Shown in pieces: positions 1 to 9,602 of a stretch of DNA of 64,000 nt. The stretch's first letter is position 1, and each line of letters begins with the position of its first letter. Source of the stretch: JANRLJ01 sp033762735 (lineage in GTDB: Bacteria; Chloroflexota; Anaerolineae; Aggregatilineales; Phototrophicaceae). The notes beneath the pieces are model-generated. The model made no database searches. It saw only the letters and a program-made list of their open reading frames with translations, and was not told the origin of the DNA. The stretch spans positions 1-64,000 of the forward strand of contig JANRLJ010000040.1 of NCBI GenBank assembly GCA_033762735.1, in the 5' to 3' direction. A program made the position numbers and the translations under genes.

Positions 1-1
1 G

Positions 2-29
2 GTAGGGGCGCAGCGCGCTGCGCCCCTAC
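2..29. repeat. Perfect 28-bp palindrome, dispersed intergenic type
   Basis: The two 14-nt arms (gtaggggcgcagcg and its complement) are perfectly self-complementary, with no spacer. A related palindrome with the same cgcccctac outer end lies between ilvN and ilvC (29803-29830). This looks like a short dispersed intergenic repeat. No coding capacity is seen. The function is unknown. Confidence 0.6.
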
Positions 30-74
30 AGGTAGGCAGCTTTAGATGGTCAATGTACTAGGACTTACGCACTT

Positions 75-222
75 GAACCTTCGCCCTCACCCTAAATCCT
101 TCTCCCTCAGGGCGAGGGACTTAAGCGCTAAAGTGTCCTTCTCCCCCTCTCCATAAGCACAGCGACCGAAGCGGTCGGGAGAGGGGGCGCGAACAAGTTC
201 GCGTGGGGGGTGAGGGCAACTG
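75..222. repeat. Dispersed ~145-bp intergenic repeat, copy A
   Basis: The element runs from ttcgccctcaccctaaatcc to ggtgagggcaactg and contains internal hairpins such as ctccccctctcc...gggagagggg. The reverse complement of 35415-35558 matches it along its whole length, with small insertions and deletions. A degenerate relative sits at 33195-33300. The rest of positions 1-266 shows no gene. This is probably a non-autonomous dispersed repeat. Confidence 0.65.
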
Positions 223-266
223 CTTAACTTCTAAACTGAATACTGATAACTGCGAACTGACAGCTT

Positions 267-3200
267 CTACTGGCACAACGGCTCAATGCGATACTGCTCC
301 CGTTCAGCGCAGGTCACTTCGCGCAGATAGCGATTCTCCCGTGCCCAGTTTACGACATCCTCTGCGGTGCGCGGCACCTGCCACAGGCGCAGCACATTGT
401 CCTGCCCGCTGGAAAGCGCCTGGGTGCCATCGGGCGTGAACTCAACTTCCGAAACCCAGTCGGTATGCCCATCCAGGCGGCGCAGCTCCTGCCCGGTGGC
501 GATGTCCCACAGGCGCACGGTGGTATCCGATGACGCCGAGAGGAACACCTGCCCATCCGGGCTGAACGACAGCCCGAATACGAAGCCATTATGCCCATCA
601 AAGCGGCGGATCAGATTTCCGGTTTCCACGTTCCACAGGCGGATTGACCCGTCCCATGCGCTTGAAAGAAGCTGGGTGCCGTCGGGACTGAACACCACGT
701 CATTCGCGTCATCATCATGGGCGATGCCGTCCGGGCCGAAACGGCGAATCTCTTGCCCAGTCGCCACATCCCACAGCCGCACGGTCTGATCATAGGAAGC
801 AGAGGCCAGCGCTGCCCCATCCGGGCTGAAGGCAATATTGCCGATTTCATCCTCATGCCCTTCCAGGCGGCCTATTTCCTCGCCAGTTGCCACATCCCAC
901 AGGATAATCAGCCCTTCGCTGTCACAGGACGCTGCGATCTGCCCATCAGGGCTAAAGGCCACGTTCGTCGCACGGCCTTCATGCGTGCGCTCCCCTGCTC
1001 CAAAACGTCGGATTTGCTCACCCGTCGCCGCGTCCCACAGGATGACGTTGCCGTCCCACGAGGCGGAGAGTACATAGGCATCGTCAGGACTGAACTCGAC
1101 CCCTTCAACCGTATTGGTGTGACCCTCCATGCGATGCACCACATCTCCGGTCGTAATGTCCCAGATGCGCACACTGGCATCGCGCACCTCACCGTTCAAC
1201 GGGCCAGAACCAGAAGCGGCCAGCGTCCCGTCGCTGCTGATGTCCATACTCCACAGCCAGTCCTCAGAGCCAGTCAGCGTGCGCACCTCGGCGCGGCTGC
1301 GCAGGTCGATCAGCCATACGCTGGTATCGGCGCTTTCCTCGGTTTCACGAGAATATTCATTACCACCGTAAAAGCCCGAAGGCACCAGTGCGTACTGCCC
1401 ATCAGTGCTGACCGCCACGTTTAGTAAGCGCTCGTCGAACAGGTCAAAGCGATTCAGTTCAATCCCGGTCGTCACACTCCAGACGCGCAGGGTGCGATCC
1501 CAGGAAGTCGAGAGAATACGGCTGCCATCAGGCGTGAACGCGACACCGGTGATGATGTCGCTGTGGCCGTAAAAGCGGCGGGCTTCCTCGCCTGTTTCCA
1601 GATCCCACAGGCTCAGATAGCCGCTGGTCGCGCCGCTCCATGTACCTGAGAGCGCATAGTGGCTGTCGGGGCTGAAGGTCACGGTGCGCATGTAACCGCC
1701 CGTCGGCGTGAAGGCATAAAGCTGTTCGCCGCTTGCCACGTCCCAGATGCGGATCGTGCGGTCGCGCTCGTCCTCGCCATCGTTCCGCAGGAAGGCATCG
1801 CCTGAACTGGACGCGGCATAGCGACCATCGGGGCTGAGCGCCACATCCAGCACCGTACCCACATGCCCCTCAAACACCCGAATCGTCTCTCCGGTCGCCA
1901 CATCCCACAGCCGCAGGGTGCGATCCAGCGAACCGGAAAGCGCCTGTGTCCCATCGGTGCTGAACACGACCGATGAGGTCTGGTCAGTGTGTCCTTCAAA
2001 GCGGCGGATTTCGCTGCCATCCTCAACCGACCACAGATACAGGTTGTTGTCGGTGCCGCTGGTGATAAAGGTCTGGCTGTCGGGACTGAAGCGGATACCG
2101 GTGAAGTTGAGTTCCGGTCTTTCGACAGTGAAAGCAATCTCACCCGTCGTGTTATCCCAGACCGTCACCACACCGCTGATGGAAGCCGCCGCGCTGTAGC
2201 GCCCATCCGGGCTAAGAGCGGCGTCCGGCGCGGCCATTTCGCTCCCTTGCAGCCGATAACGTGGCCCTGGCCCAAAGGCGGCGCTGGCGAGGACGCGCAT
2301 CACTTCAATCGGCGCGGGTTGAAAGGCTCGATCTGCTTCTACCGCCAGCGAGAGCGCCAGCGTGTTGTTATTCTCGTTCAACGCATTACGGGCGTTCGCG
2401 GCCAGCGCCAGCCCGTTGGCCTGGGCAGCGCTGCGTTCGGCCTCGGCGCGGGCTTCTACCGCTTCGGTCGCGCTGACTTCGGCCTCAGCCCGAGCAGCCT
2501 GGGCACGCTGCCCTTGAGTGAAGGCTAATACGGCCAGCGTGATTGCGATGACTGCCGCGACGGAAACAACCCCCAGCAGCGCTTGCATTCGGTTGCGTGA
2601 GCGCTTTTCCAGCGCTTCTTCGCGTTCCTGGCGGGCGCGTTCTTCCGCCAGCCCTTTTTCGCGCTCGGCGATGCTGGCCGCCAGATAATCGGCTTCGGTT
2701 TTGTTCAGCGAAAGAGTCGTCCCCGCCTGCCATTCCTCAAACTGTTCCAGCCGCACCCCACGCGCCAGATAGCTGGGATCGCGCCTGGACGAAAGCCATT
2801 CTTCTGCCGCAGACGAGAGACGCCGCTGCTGGCGTAAATCCTCACGGCTGGCCGCCAGCCATTCGCGCAGCAGCCCCCACTGGCGAATGAGGGCTTCATG
2901 CGCCACTTCCACTGTCGAACTGCGATTAGTGGGGTCATGATCGAACGTCAGCAGGCGGTAACGCCCGAAAGCGTCGATCACCATGGACATCGTATCGGAA
3001 TCCTGCCCGATGGACAGCAGTTCGGCCACATGCGCACGACGGCGGGTGTCTTCTGCGCCTTCCCCCAGCGTGACCAGCCGCAGGAACAACTGTCGCGCAG
3101 CTTCCTGCCCTTCGTCGCCCAGGCCGTCATACAGTTCATCCGCCCGCTGCGCCAGAGCACCGAGCGTCCCGCCGATGTCCTGATAGGCACGCATGGTCAG

Positions 3201-4874
3201 CGTGGCACCGTCACGCCGCTCGAACAACTCCGTCAGGGCATATTGCAGCAGCGGCAGCGCCCCGGGCTGCTCGTTTACATCGGTGACAATGGCCGTTACC
3301 AGACCGGGTTCGAGCGTGATGCCCACGCGGACAGCAGGCCCGGTAATGGCCTGTTCCAGTTCTTCAGTGGAGAGCGGCAGCACGATCTCCGTCCGGCGCC
3401 GGATCAATTCGCCAAAGCGCACATACTGCAAGGGGCGATCATAAAAATCCGCACGCATGGTCAGAATGATGCGCACCCGGCTGCGCGGTTCGCTGATCGC
3501 GTTAATCAGGCTTTCCATAAAATGATTGCGCTGTGTCTCATTTTCGACCAGCGTGAACAGTTCCTCAAACTGGTCGATTACGATGAGCAGTTCGGCGTTG
3601 TCATCCGGCAGCACTCGCTTGACCGCCCGCACCAGCCCACGCGCATCCTCGTTCAACTGCGTCAGCAGGCTGGCGGGTGGATTTACCGCGATTCGAAGCA
3701 GCGCCGCTTCCAGTTCTTCCATCGGGTCGATACCCGGCACCATCTCGACGATGAACCAGTCATCAGAGCCAATCAGCGCCCCCTTTTGCAGCGCGGGAAT
3801 TACCCCGGCCTTGACCACGCTGGACTTACCCGAACCACTCGGCCCGACGACAGCCAGAAAGCTGGCGAACTCGTCGGCTTCGTTCATGCGGTCAAGCAGC
3901 CGTTCGACCAGCTTTGCCCGTCCGAAGAAGTCGGCTGCATCGGCCTGCTGGAACGCCCGCAGCCCTTTGTACGGGTTCTCCGGGTCGGGCATGATAATGG
4001 CCGTCGCCGGAATAATGGCCGTGCCGCTGCCCGAAAGGTCGTCCATTTCGGATTTCACCGCCTGCCGGAAGTCCGCCGCCAGCGCAATCGAATCGATATA
4101 ACGGGCGGTCGGGTCTTTGGCGGTCGCTCGCTGAATAACCGCGTTCAGCGCCAGCGGCAGATCGGGCCGGAGGGTCGCAAGGTCAGGCAGTGGATCGCTC
4201 AGGTGCTTATACAGCAGCGCGGCTGGCGTGACGTTGCTGAAGGGCTGCTGCCCGGTCAGTAGTTCAAATAACAGAATGCCGAGTGAGTAAATGTCCGATT
4301 GCGCGGTGACATCTTCGCCCTTGATCTGTTCAGGAGAGAGATAGGCCGGGGAACCGAGAATCGCGTTGTTCTGTGTGATGCGGTCTTTGCCGCCTAAATC
4401 CTTCGCGATGCCGAAATCGCTCAGGAAAGCGTTGCCATTTTCATCGAGCAGGATGTTGTCCAGCTTGAGATCGCGATGAATCACGCCCTGACGATGGGCA
4501 ACAGCCAGCGCTTCGGCAATCTGGTTCAGCATCCTGCTGACACGCAGCGGCTCCCACGGGCCATCCTTCTCCAGTGCCTGCTGAAGGCTTCCGCCACGCA
4601 GCCAGCGCATCACCAGATAGGCGCCACTCGGCTCACGCCAGTAATCGTACAGCGGGACGATGAAGGGATGTTCCAGACGGGCGACAAGCTGTGCTTCGGT
4701 TTCAAATCGGCGGATAAATTCCGCACGGTTGGCATACTGCGGCAGGATGATTTTTACAGCGACCTCACGCCGAATCAGGGGTTGATAAGCACGATAAACT
4801 GCCCCAAACCCTCCTTCGCCGATCAGATCGCGCAGTTCGTACCCTTTGATGACGCTGCCGGATAAATTCTGCAT
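267..4874 (-). CDS. Ser/Thr protein kinase - nSTAND NTPase - WD40 repeat protein
   Basis: A 1535-aa three-part signalling protein. The N-terminal Hanks-type kinase has its G-loop GEGGFGAV at 19-26, Lys41 in VAVK, HRD at 133-135 and DFG at 153-155, so it should be active. An NTPase module typical of nSTAND1 follows: it opens with NPYKGLRAF, then Walker A GPSGSGKSS and Walker B-like LLIVIDQFEEL. A predicted membrane segment and an Ala/Glu-rich coil come next. The C-terminal half is about 14 WD40 repeats (blocks such as VRLWDVATG recur). I chose the ATG at 4874 because AGGAC sits 8 nt upstream. An in-frame TTG lies 39 nt further up. A TATAAT-like -10 is seen on the minus strand at 4919-4924. It is divergent from the SGNH gene. 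The ligand and targets are unknown. In known relatives this architecture senses a signal on the WD40 propeller and gates kinase output through the NTPase. Confidence 0.93.
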   Translation of the reverse strand: MQNLSGSVIKGYELRDLIGEGGFGAVYRAYQPLIRREVAVKIILPQYANRAEFIRRFETEAQLVARLEHPFIVPLYDYWREPSGAYLVMRWLRGGSLQQALEKDGPWEPLRVSRMLNQIAEALAVAHRQGVIHRDLKLDNILLDENGNAFLSDFGIAKDLGGKDRITQNNAILGSPAYLSPEQIKGEDVTAQSDIYSLGILLFELLTGQQPFSNVTPAALLYKHLSDPLPDLATLRPDLPLALNAVIQRATAKDPTARYIDSIALAADFRQAVKSEMDDLSGSGTAIIPATAIIMPDPENPYKGLRAFQQADAADFFGRAKLVERLLDRMNEADEFASFLAVVGPSGSGKSSVVKAGVIPALQKGALIGSDDWFIVEMVPGIDPMEELEAALLRIAVNPPASLLTQLNEDARGLVRAVKRVLPDDNAELLIVIDQFEELFTLVENETQRNHFMESLINAISEPRSRVRIILTMRADFYDRPLQYVRFGELIRRRTEIVLPLSTEELEQAITGPAVRVGITLEPGLVTAIVTDVNEQPGALPLLQYALTELFERRDGATLTMRAYQDIGGTLGALAQRADELYDGLGDEGQEAARQLFLRLVTLGEGAEDTRRRAHVAELLSIGQDSDTMSMVIDAFGRYRLLTFDHDPTNRSSTVEVAHEALIRQWGLLREWLAASREDLRQQRRLSSAAEEWLSSRRDPSYLARGVRLEQFEEWQAGTTLSLNKTEADYLAASIAEREKGLAEERARQEREEALEKRSRNRMQALLGVVSVAAVIAITLAVLAFTQGQRAQAARAEAEVSATEAVEARAEAERSAAQANGLALAANARNALNENNNTLALSLAVEADRAFQPAPIEVMRVLASAAFGPGPRYRLQGSEMAAPDAALSPDGRYSAAASISGVVTVWDNTTGEIAFTVERPELNFTGIRFSPDSQTFITSGTDNNLYLWSVEDGSEIRRFEGHTDQTSSVVFSTDGTQALSGSLDRTLRLWDVATGETIRVFEGHVGTVLDVALSPDGRYAASSSGDAFLRNDGEDERDRTIRIWDVASGEQLYAFTPTGGYMRTVTFSPDSHYALSGTWSGATSGYLSLWDLETGEEARRFYGHSDIITGVAFTPDGSRILSTSWDRTLRVWSVTTGIELNRFDLFDERLLNVAVSTDGQYALVPSGFYGGNEYSRETEESADTSVWLIDLRSRAEVRTLTGSEDWLWSMDISSDGTLAASGSGPLNGEVRDASVRIWDITTGDVVHRMEGHTNTVEGVEFSPDDAYVLSASWDGNVILWDAATGEQIRRFGAGERTHEGRATNVAFSPDGQIAASCDSEGLIILWDVATGEEIGRLEGHEDEIGNIAFSPDGAALASASYDQTVRLWDVATGQEIRRFGPDGIAHDDDANDVVFSPDGTQLLSSAWDGSIRLWNVETGNLIRRFDGHNGFVFGLSFSPDGQVFLSASSDTTVRLWDIATGQELRRLDGHTDWVSEVEFTPDGTQALSSGQDNVLRLWQVPRTAEDVVNWARENRYLREVTCAEREQYRIEPLCQ

Positions 4875-5063
4875 AAAATGTCCTGTGATGGCGGATACGA
4901 GTTTTAGTTCCAAGAAAAATTATAACACCCACGCTCTGAAAGGCCGACATGAAAACGTGAATTTTGGCAATAAATTCAGTTGTTCCAATCCTCTTTCACC
5001 GCACAGGAAGCCGGTCGAAACTGCTATAATTCAGCCTGTTTAAATGGATGTGTATTTGGCAGC

Positions 5064-6479
5064 ATGAACCTTTCCCCCTCGATTCGTTTTTGGCTTTGCG
5101 CCGTGATTATTGCGCCGTTTCTGCTCATTCTGACCAGTTCGAGCGCTCAATCTGACGTGATTGCAGAGGTCACAACCTACATGGTCGTGGTGTACGACCA
5201 TTATTCCGCATCCGGCACCCCGACCGGGACTTTTATGGAAGGGGCACGTCTGCGAATTCTGGGACGCGAGGATGAACCGGGCAACGGCGGCATCTGGGTG
5301 TTTGCCACTCCCCTTGAAGAAGGCATTACCGGGTGGGTGCTCTCCGCCTATCTCGATTTCGGCCCCGGCTTTGATCTGACCATGCTCCCCGTCATTACGG
5401 GCAACCAGACCAGCCCGCCACCCGCCAATACACTGGCTGCGACCACCCGCGCCACCCTTGACCTTCGCGCCGAGCCGGATGGGCAGTTTCCCGTCATTGC
5501 CTCCCTCGCGCCCAACGTCCCCGTAACCATCATCGCTCGTACTCGCAGCGCGATCTGGCTCCAGCTAGAGGCCAACGGACTGACCGGATGGACAACCTAT
5601 ACCTTTCTTGAAATGCCCGACGGACTGCAATACCTGCCGATCATCGACTCGTCATCGGATTTAGCCGTCGCTGAAACGCCGCCCACGACTCCCGTTGCGC
5701 CGCCGATGGACTTTACGGGAGTCATTCCTTCCATCAGCCCGCATGTACGCCAGATTTTTCTACGCGGGCAGGAACTCGGCAACAATCCGCATGTCTTCTC
5801 CAAAATCGGGGACAGTATCACGGCCAGCACCCTGTTTCTGACTCAGATCGGGCGCGGGATGACGCAGTTGCACGACTATACCTACCTGCAACCCGTCATC
5901 GACCACTTTTCAGAAGTGTCCATTGGGAGGAACACCCCTTTCACCTTCCCCAGCCTCGCCGCCCGTACAAGCTGGCAGAGTGGTCATCTGCTTGACCCGA
6001 ATATGCGCCCGACAGAGTTCTGCTGGGTGGGCGAATCGCCGCTGGTGTGCGAGTACCGTTCCAATATGCCCGCCGTCGCGCTGATTATGATCGGGACGAA
6101 TGACTTAGCGCAGATCAACAGCGGCATCTACCGGGATAATCTGGAAACCATTGTCCAGATCAGCATCGAGCGCGGCATCATCCCGGTGCTGAGCACTATC
6201 CCCGACCGCCTCAACAGTCCGGTGACGGGACGGGTGCTGGAATTCAATCAGATCATTCGGGATGTGGCGCTGACCTACGATGTACCCCTGTGGGATTACT
6301 GGCTGGCGATGCAGCGGCTGCCAAACCTGGGGATCAGCATTGACGACATCCATCCCAGTTATGCGACCGACCAGGCAACAGCGGTCTTTACGCCGGAGTA
6401 TCTGCGCTATGGCTACAACATGCGCAACCTGACCGCGCTGCTGGTGCTGGACGCAGTGTGGCGTGGGGCGATGTATTAG
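5064..6479 (+). CDS. Secreted SGNH/GDSL-family hydrolase with two SH3-like domains
   Basis: A 471-aa exported protein. A signal peptide (hydrophobic core WLCAVIIAPFLLILTSS) is followed by two SH3b-like modules (about 35-105 and 120-185; the second contains TLDLRAEPDG and GWTTYTFLEM) and a Pro-rich linker. The C-terminal SGNH-type domain shows block I as KIGDSITAS, block III as MIGTNDLAQ and the catalytic pair as DDIHPS. The family are esterases/lipases acting on acyl or carbohydrate ester bonds. SH3-like modules suggest cell-wall or surface binding. The substrate cannot be read from sequence. I chose the ATG at 5064 because it starts directly at the signal peptide. A TATAAT at 5025-5030 fits a -10, but no good -35 is seen. 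Confidence 0.85.
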   Translation: MNLSPSIRFWLCAVIIAPFLLILTSSSAQSDVIAEVTTYMVVVYDHYSASGTPTGTFMEGARLRILGREDEPGNGGIWVFATPLEEGITGWVLSAYLDFGPGFDLTMLPVITGNQTSPPPANTLAATTRATLDLRAEPDGQFPVIASLAPNVPVTIIARTRSAIWLQLEANGLTGWTTYTFLEMPDGLQYLPIIDSSSDLAVAETPPTTPVAPPMDFTGVIPSISPHVRQIFLRGQELGNNPHVFSKIGDSITASTLFLTQIGRGMTQLHDYTYLQPVIDHFSEVSIGRNTPFTFPSLAARTSWQSGHLLDPNMRPTEFCWVGESPLVCEYRSNMPAVALIMIGTNDLAQINSGIYRDNLETIVQISIERGIIPVLSTIPDRLNSPVTGRVLEFNQIIRDVALTYDVPLWDYWLAMQRLPNLGISIDDIHPSYATDQATAVFTPEYLRYGYNMRNLTALLVLDAVWRGAMY

Positions 6480-6486
6480 AGAGGCG

Positions 6487-6732
6487 TTATCGGCTGGCTT
6501 CGATCAGCGCCGCGAGATCGTTGATGGTGTCAATCTTCTCGGTGGTCAGTTCGGTATCGGGCAGGCGAATTCCGAACTCCTGCTCGACAAAAAGCTGTAC
6601 CTGCACCAGCGAGAAAGAGTCGATCAACCCGCCAGAAATCAGCGCTTCGTCGTTTTGCAGCGGATAACCCGGATCGTGGATGATCTCGCGGATAATAAAG
6701 TCACGCAGTTTATCGTGAACCACAGCGAACAC
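6487..6732 (-). CDS. Acyl carrier protein (orphan, 81 aa)
   Basis: A short four-helix carrier protein. The phosphopantetheine attachment site reads GLIDSFSLV, with Ser as the modified residue in the DSF motif. Length fits the ACP family. The start appears to be GTG at 6732, and no strong ribosome-binding site is seen. It begins 6 nt after the stop of the Lon-N gene, so the two probably form one transcript. No ketosynthase, ligase or fab gene is adjacent, so its acyl-group partner is unknown. The nearest acyl-activating enzyme is the ligase fusion at 14.5-17 kb. Confidence 0.85.
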   Translation of the reverse strand: MFAVVHDKLRDFIIREIIHDPGYPLQNDEALISGGLIDSFSLVQVQLFVEQEFGIRLPDTELTTEKIDTINDLAALIEASR

Positions 6733-6738
6733 TTTCGG

Positions 6739-7398
6739 TTAATTCAACGAGAAGGGGCTGGCGTTTTCACCCTGCTCCGGCGGGGAAAGCAGCGCCTCCA
6801 GCAGCAGCACTTCCCGGCGATACAGCTTGTTCAATTCCCTGAGCAGCAGGGATGCCCGGTCGGCTGCCAGAAGACTCTGCTTTTGTTCTGCCGAGACTTG
6901 CAGCATATAAGAGGCCAGGTACGCCAGGGACATGGTATCACGGGGAAGCTGACGCATATCGAATGGCACCTGCCCTGCTTTTTGCAGAATCGTCAGATAA
7001 CGGTTCACCAGCTCGCGCAGTTTTTCGCTGCTGGTCTTCAGCGTACCCGCCTCGTCCTGCTGTAAAGGGTGCAGTTCTACCTCACCCACCAGATAGGGCT
7101 GGTCATAGCGCAGTGACTTAATCTGGAAGCGGTCGCGCCCGACTGCCACGATGTGCATCCGTCCCTGCCCAAGCGGCTGCACCTGCGTGATCTGCGCCGT
7201 ACAGCCGATCATATGAGGTTCGGCCAGTGGCCCGTTCTGCGCCACACCGCTCGAAATCAACACCACCCCAAACGGCTGGCGCTTGTCGATACACAGGTTA
7301 ATCATCTGCTTGTAGCGTTCCTCGAAGATATGCAGGTTGAGGGGCATACCAGGGAACAGGACGGTATCGAGTGGGAAAAGGGGCAGATCGAGCATCAT
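6739..7398 (-). CDS. Lon N-terminal-domain (LON substrate-binding) protein
   Basis: About 219 aa. It opens with LDLPLFPLDTVLFPGMPLNLHIFEERYK, the hallmark of the LON N-terminal (PUA-like) domain, here written as LPLFPLDTVLFPG and HIFEERYK. No AAA+ or Ser-Lys protease module follows, so it is a stand-alone LON-domain protein of the COG2802 type. Such proteins are widespread, and their role is poorly defined (substrate recognition is inferred from Lon). The start is GTG 7401 or ATG 7398; AAGG sits 6 and 9 nt upstream of these. It is probably cotranscribed with the downstream acyl carrier protein. Confidence 0.85.
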   Translation of the reverse strand: MMLDLPLFPLDTVLFPGMPLNLHIFEERYKQMINLCIDKRQPFGVVLISSGVAQNGPLAEPHMIGCTAQITQVQPLGQGRMHIVAVGRDRFQIKSLRYDQPYLVGEVELHPLQQDEAGTLKTSSEKLRELVNRYLTILQKAGQVPFDMRQLPRDTMSLAYLASYMLQVSAEQKQSLLAADRASLLLRELNKLYRREVLLLEALLSPPEQGENASPFSLN

Positions 7399-7470
7399 CA
7401 CGAATAACCTTAGCGGGACATTCTCATTTTAGCGAAAGACAGTTTCATAGCGATACATTTCTACAGCGTT

Positions 7471-7863
7471 CTAATCCACCCTGGGCAAAAAACGCTGGAT
7501 TTCAATCAGATACCCCTTTGGATCACGCAGAAAGCAGTGATAAATGGCGTAGGTCGCGTTGCGTTCGGGCGGTTTTTCAAACGCCACGCCGCGTTCGCTC
7601 AGCGCATGATACCACCCATCCACATCCTCCGTCACCAGCGTAACGATCACGTTCTGCTGGTCGCCCGCGCTCACCTTCCCCTTTGAACGTTCGCTGACCT
7701 GGCACATACCCAGATAGCTGCTGCCCGTTACATGATAAATGCGGCAGCTTCCCTGGTCGAGCCACAGCGCCAACCCCAAAATCTGCTCATAAAAATGGGC
7801 GCTCTGGGGCAGGTCATGCGTATACAGGAAGGTGATCTGCTGGTCGATGGGCGCGTTGTTCAC
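7471..7863 (-). CDS. VOC/glyoxalase-family protein
   Basis: A 130-aa single-module vicinal-oxygen-chelate protein with the beta-alpha-beta-beta-beta pattern. The first half contains THDLPQSAHFYEQILGL and the second ends in FLRDPKGYLIEIQRF with the conserved Glu. The usual first His ligand is not evident in ITFLYTHD, so metal use is uncertain. I chose the GTG at 7863 because AAAGGA lies 7 nt upstream and it starts just before the first beta strand. The open frame extends further upstream without domain sequence. It is divergent from the glycosyltransferase at 7976. It could be a dioxygenase, a lyase or a resistance-type binding protein. The substrate is unknown. Confidence 0.8.
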   Translation of the reverse strand: MNNAPIDQQITFLYTHDLPQSAHFYEQILGLALWLDQGSCRIYHVTGSSYLGMCQVSERSKGKVSAGDQQNVIVTLVTEDVDGWYHALSERGVAFEKPPERNATYAIYHCFLRDPKGYLIEIQRFLPRVD

Positions 7864-7975
7864 GGACAAATCCTTTAGTCCTTTCAAGCATAACAAATTT
7901 TCCGAGTTTATGCCCTGCCTTTTATCCGTTATGCTCCTACACACCTTAATGAAACCTGAACGGGACTGACCAGCG

Positions 7976-9382
7976 ATGAACATCGTGATGTTTTCAATTA
8001 ATCCGCTTTTTCCCTCTTACGTGATGGGGGGTGCGCCCAAGCATCTCCAGAACATTGCGCTGCATCTCGGCGAAGAAGGCCACAACGTGAAAATCCTGTG
8101 CACACAGGTCGGCGGCACCGAAAAGCCTTTCCAGTGGCACGAGCGCGTGACGGTGCTGCCCGTGCTGCGCTTTAAACAGCCCTTTCCGCAGCCCTACGCG
8201 ACCCCGGCCTATAACCTGGCGGCGGCCTTGCAGGACATGGGCGATGCACTGCAGAACGCCGACCGCTTCTACATGCACGATGGCGAATTCCTGTTCCCCT
8301 ATGCCTACCAGCATGTGCCGACGGTCGTCTCGCTGCGCGATAATGTGTATCCCGAAACGCTGCTCGGCTCGTTCCTGTTCCAGGGCGATAAGCTCATCCT
8401 GATTTCGGAATACTCGCGCCAGTACTATCTGAACACCACCGGGCGCTTTTTCCCCGATCTTGATTCACGAATCGAGGTAGTCCACAATGGCCTGGACTGG
8501 GATAAATTCAAGCCGACCGAAGCCGGACAAATCCTGAACATCCTCCCGGTCGAACCCGGCGCACAGCCCATCGTGCTGCATCCCCACCGCCCGGAAGAAT
8601 CGAAAGGCATCCGCCAGACGATTGCGGTCGCCGATCTGCTCGTCAATCAGTATGGTTTTCGTGATCTGCTCGTCCTCGCGCCCAAATGGCTTGACCTGCA
8701 ACTCACGCCCGAACTGCGCGCCTTTTATGACGAGATTCAGGGCGAGATTCTGCTGCGCGGGCTGGAACGCAACTTCCTGTTCCATGACTGGATTCCGCAG
8801 GAATTGATGCCGGAATATTTCAGCCTGGGGACGGTCACGCTGTCACTGGGGAATTTTGTTGAGTCGTTCGGCAACGCGGTCTATGAATCACTCGGCTGTG
8901 GCACCCCGACCATCGCCGCGCGGATTTCGACCCATCGCGAACTGCTGCCCGATCATCTGCTGGATAAGGTCGATTATGGCGATATCGAAACCGCCGCCCA
9001 CCTCGCCGCGCAGATCATTCGCGAGAGAAGGCAGCCTTCACCCGAAACGCTGGCCTATCTCTATGCGCATTATTCCATCGAGAAGCAGTTGGCGGGCTAT
9101 GCGTCCATTATTCTGAATGCGGAGCGCAGCGCTCCCCTGACCTATCAGCATCCGACACTTGATGAACAGACCCGCTATCAACTCGCGCCCTGGTGCTACC
9201 TGGCCTCGCAGGGGATTTATCACGATTTTCGCGCGGACTATTATACCGGGACAGAACTGCGGCGGTTGATCGAGCATTACCCGGAGGGCTTTACTGATGC
9301 TGACGCCATGCGCGATGGCCTTCATGCCGACGAGATGATGACGTTCTACCGGGATGGCTACCTCGTTCCGCTGCGCTCTTAG
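7976..9382 (+). CDS. Glycosyltransferase, GT4-like (GT-B fold)
   Basis: 468 aa. The N-terminal Rossmann half starts MNIVMFSINPLFPSYVMGGAPKH, shown here as the GGAPKHLQNIALHL acceptor-side motif typical of retaining GT4 enzymes. The C-terminal donor half carries NFVESFGNAVYESLGCGTP, an E-x7-E-type motif (residues ESFGNAVYE). A tail of about 85 residues after the GT-B core, from YQHPTLDEQTRYQL, is not part of the standard fold. It should transfer a sugar from an NDP donor to a glycan or lipid acceptor in the cytoplasm. Neither substrate is predictable. It stands alone on the plus strand. Confidence 0.85.
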   Translation: MNIVMFSINPLFPSYVMGGAPKHLQNIALHLGEEGHNVKILCTQVGGTEKPFQWHERVTVLPVLRFKQPFPQPYATPAYNLAAALQDMGDALQNADRFYMHDGEFLFPYAYQHVPTVVSLRDNVYPETLLGSFLFQGDKLILISEYSRQYYLNTTGRFFPDLDSRIEVVHNGLDWDKFKPTEAGQILNILPVEPGAQPIVLHPHRPEESKGIRQTIAVADLLVNQYGFRDLLVLAPKWLDLQLTPELRAFYDEIQGEILLRGLERNFLFHDWIPQELMPEYFSLGTVTLSLGNFVESFGNAVYESLGCGTPTIAARISTHRELLPDHLLDKVDYGDIETAAHLAAQIIRERRQPSPETLAYLYAHYSIEKQLAGYASIILNAERSAPLTYQHPTLDEQTRYQLAPWCYLASQGIYHDFRADYYTGTELRRLIEHYPEGFTDADAMRDGLHADEMMTFYRDGYLVPLRS

Positions 9383-9421
9383 CTTGGCTTTCTCGTTTAT
9401 AAGAGATCATTGAGGTTCACG

Positions 9422-9560
9422 TCACTCCGCCACACGTTAAAACGTGCGGCTCCAAACCACCAAGCGCACTAAAGGCGCTGAGATTGAACCGTAATAGTCT
9501 CTTATAGTCCCTTTAGTGGACTTGGTTTTTCGGCAGCCGGATGCTTTAGCATATGGCGGG
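9422..9560. repeat. Cluster of small inverted repeats
   Basis: This intergenic stretch holds nested palindromes: cacacgttaaaacgtgcgg (9431-9449), ccaccaagcgcactaaagg pairing imperfectly with cctttagtggacttggttt (9457-9477 with 9510-9529), and ccggatgctttagcat near 9538. It looks like a small non-coding dispersed element between the glycosyltransferase and the LRR gene. No gene is seen. Confidence 0.45.
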
Positions 9561-9602
9561 AAACATAACCTGTAATTGGATGAAGTCGAGCTTAGGCATT
9601 CA

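Noticed and set aside
2898..4262. Long plus-strand frame opposite the kinase-nSTAND gene
   Set aside because: Low-complexity Gln/Arg/His composition, with no start signal or domain. It is a shadow of the minus-strand gene.
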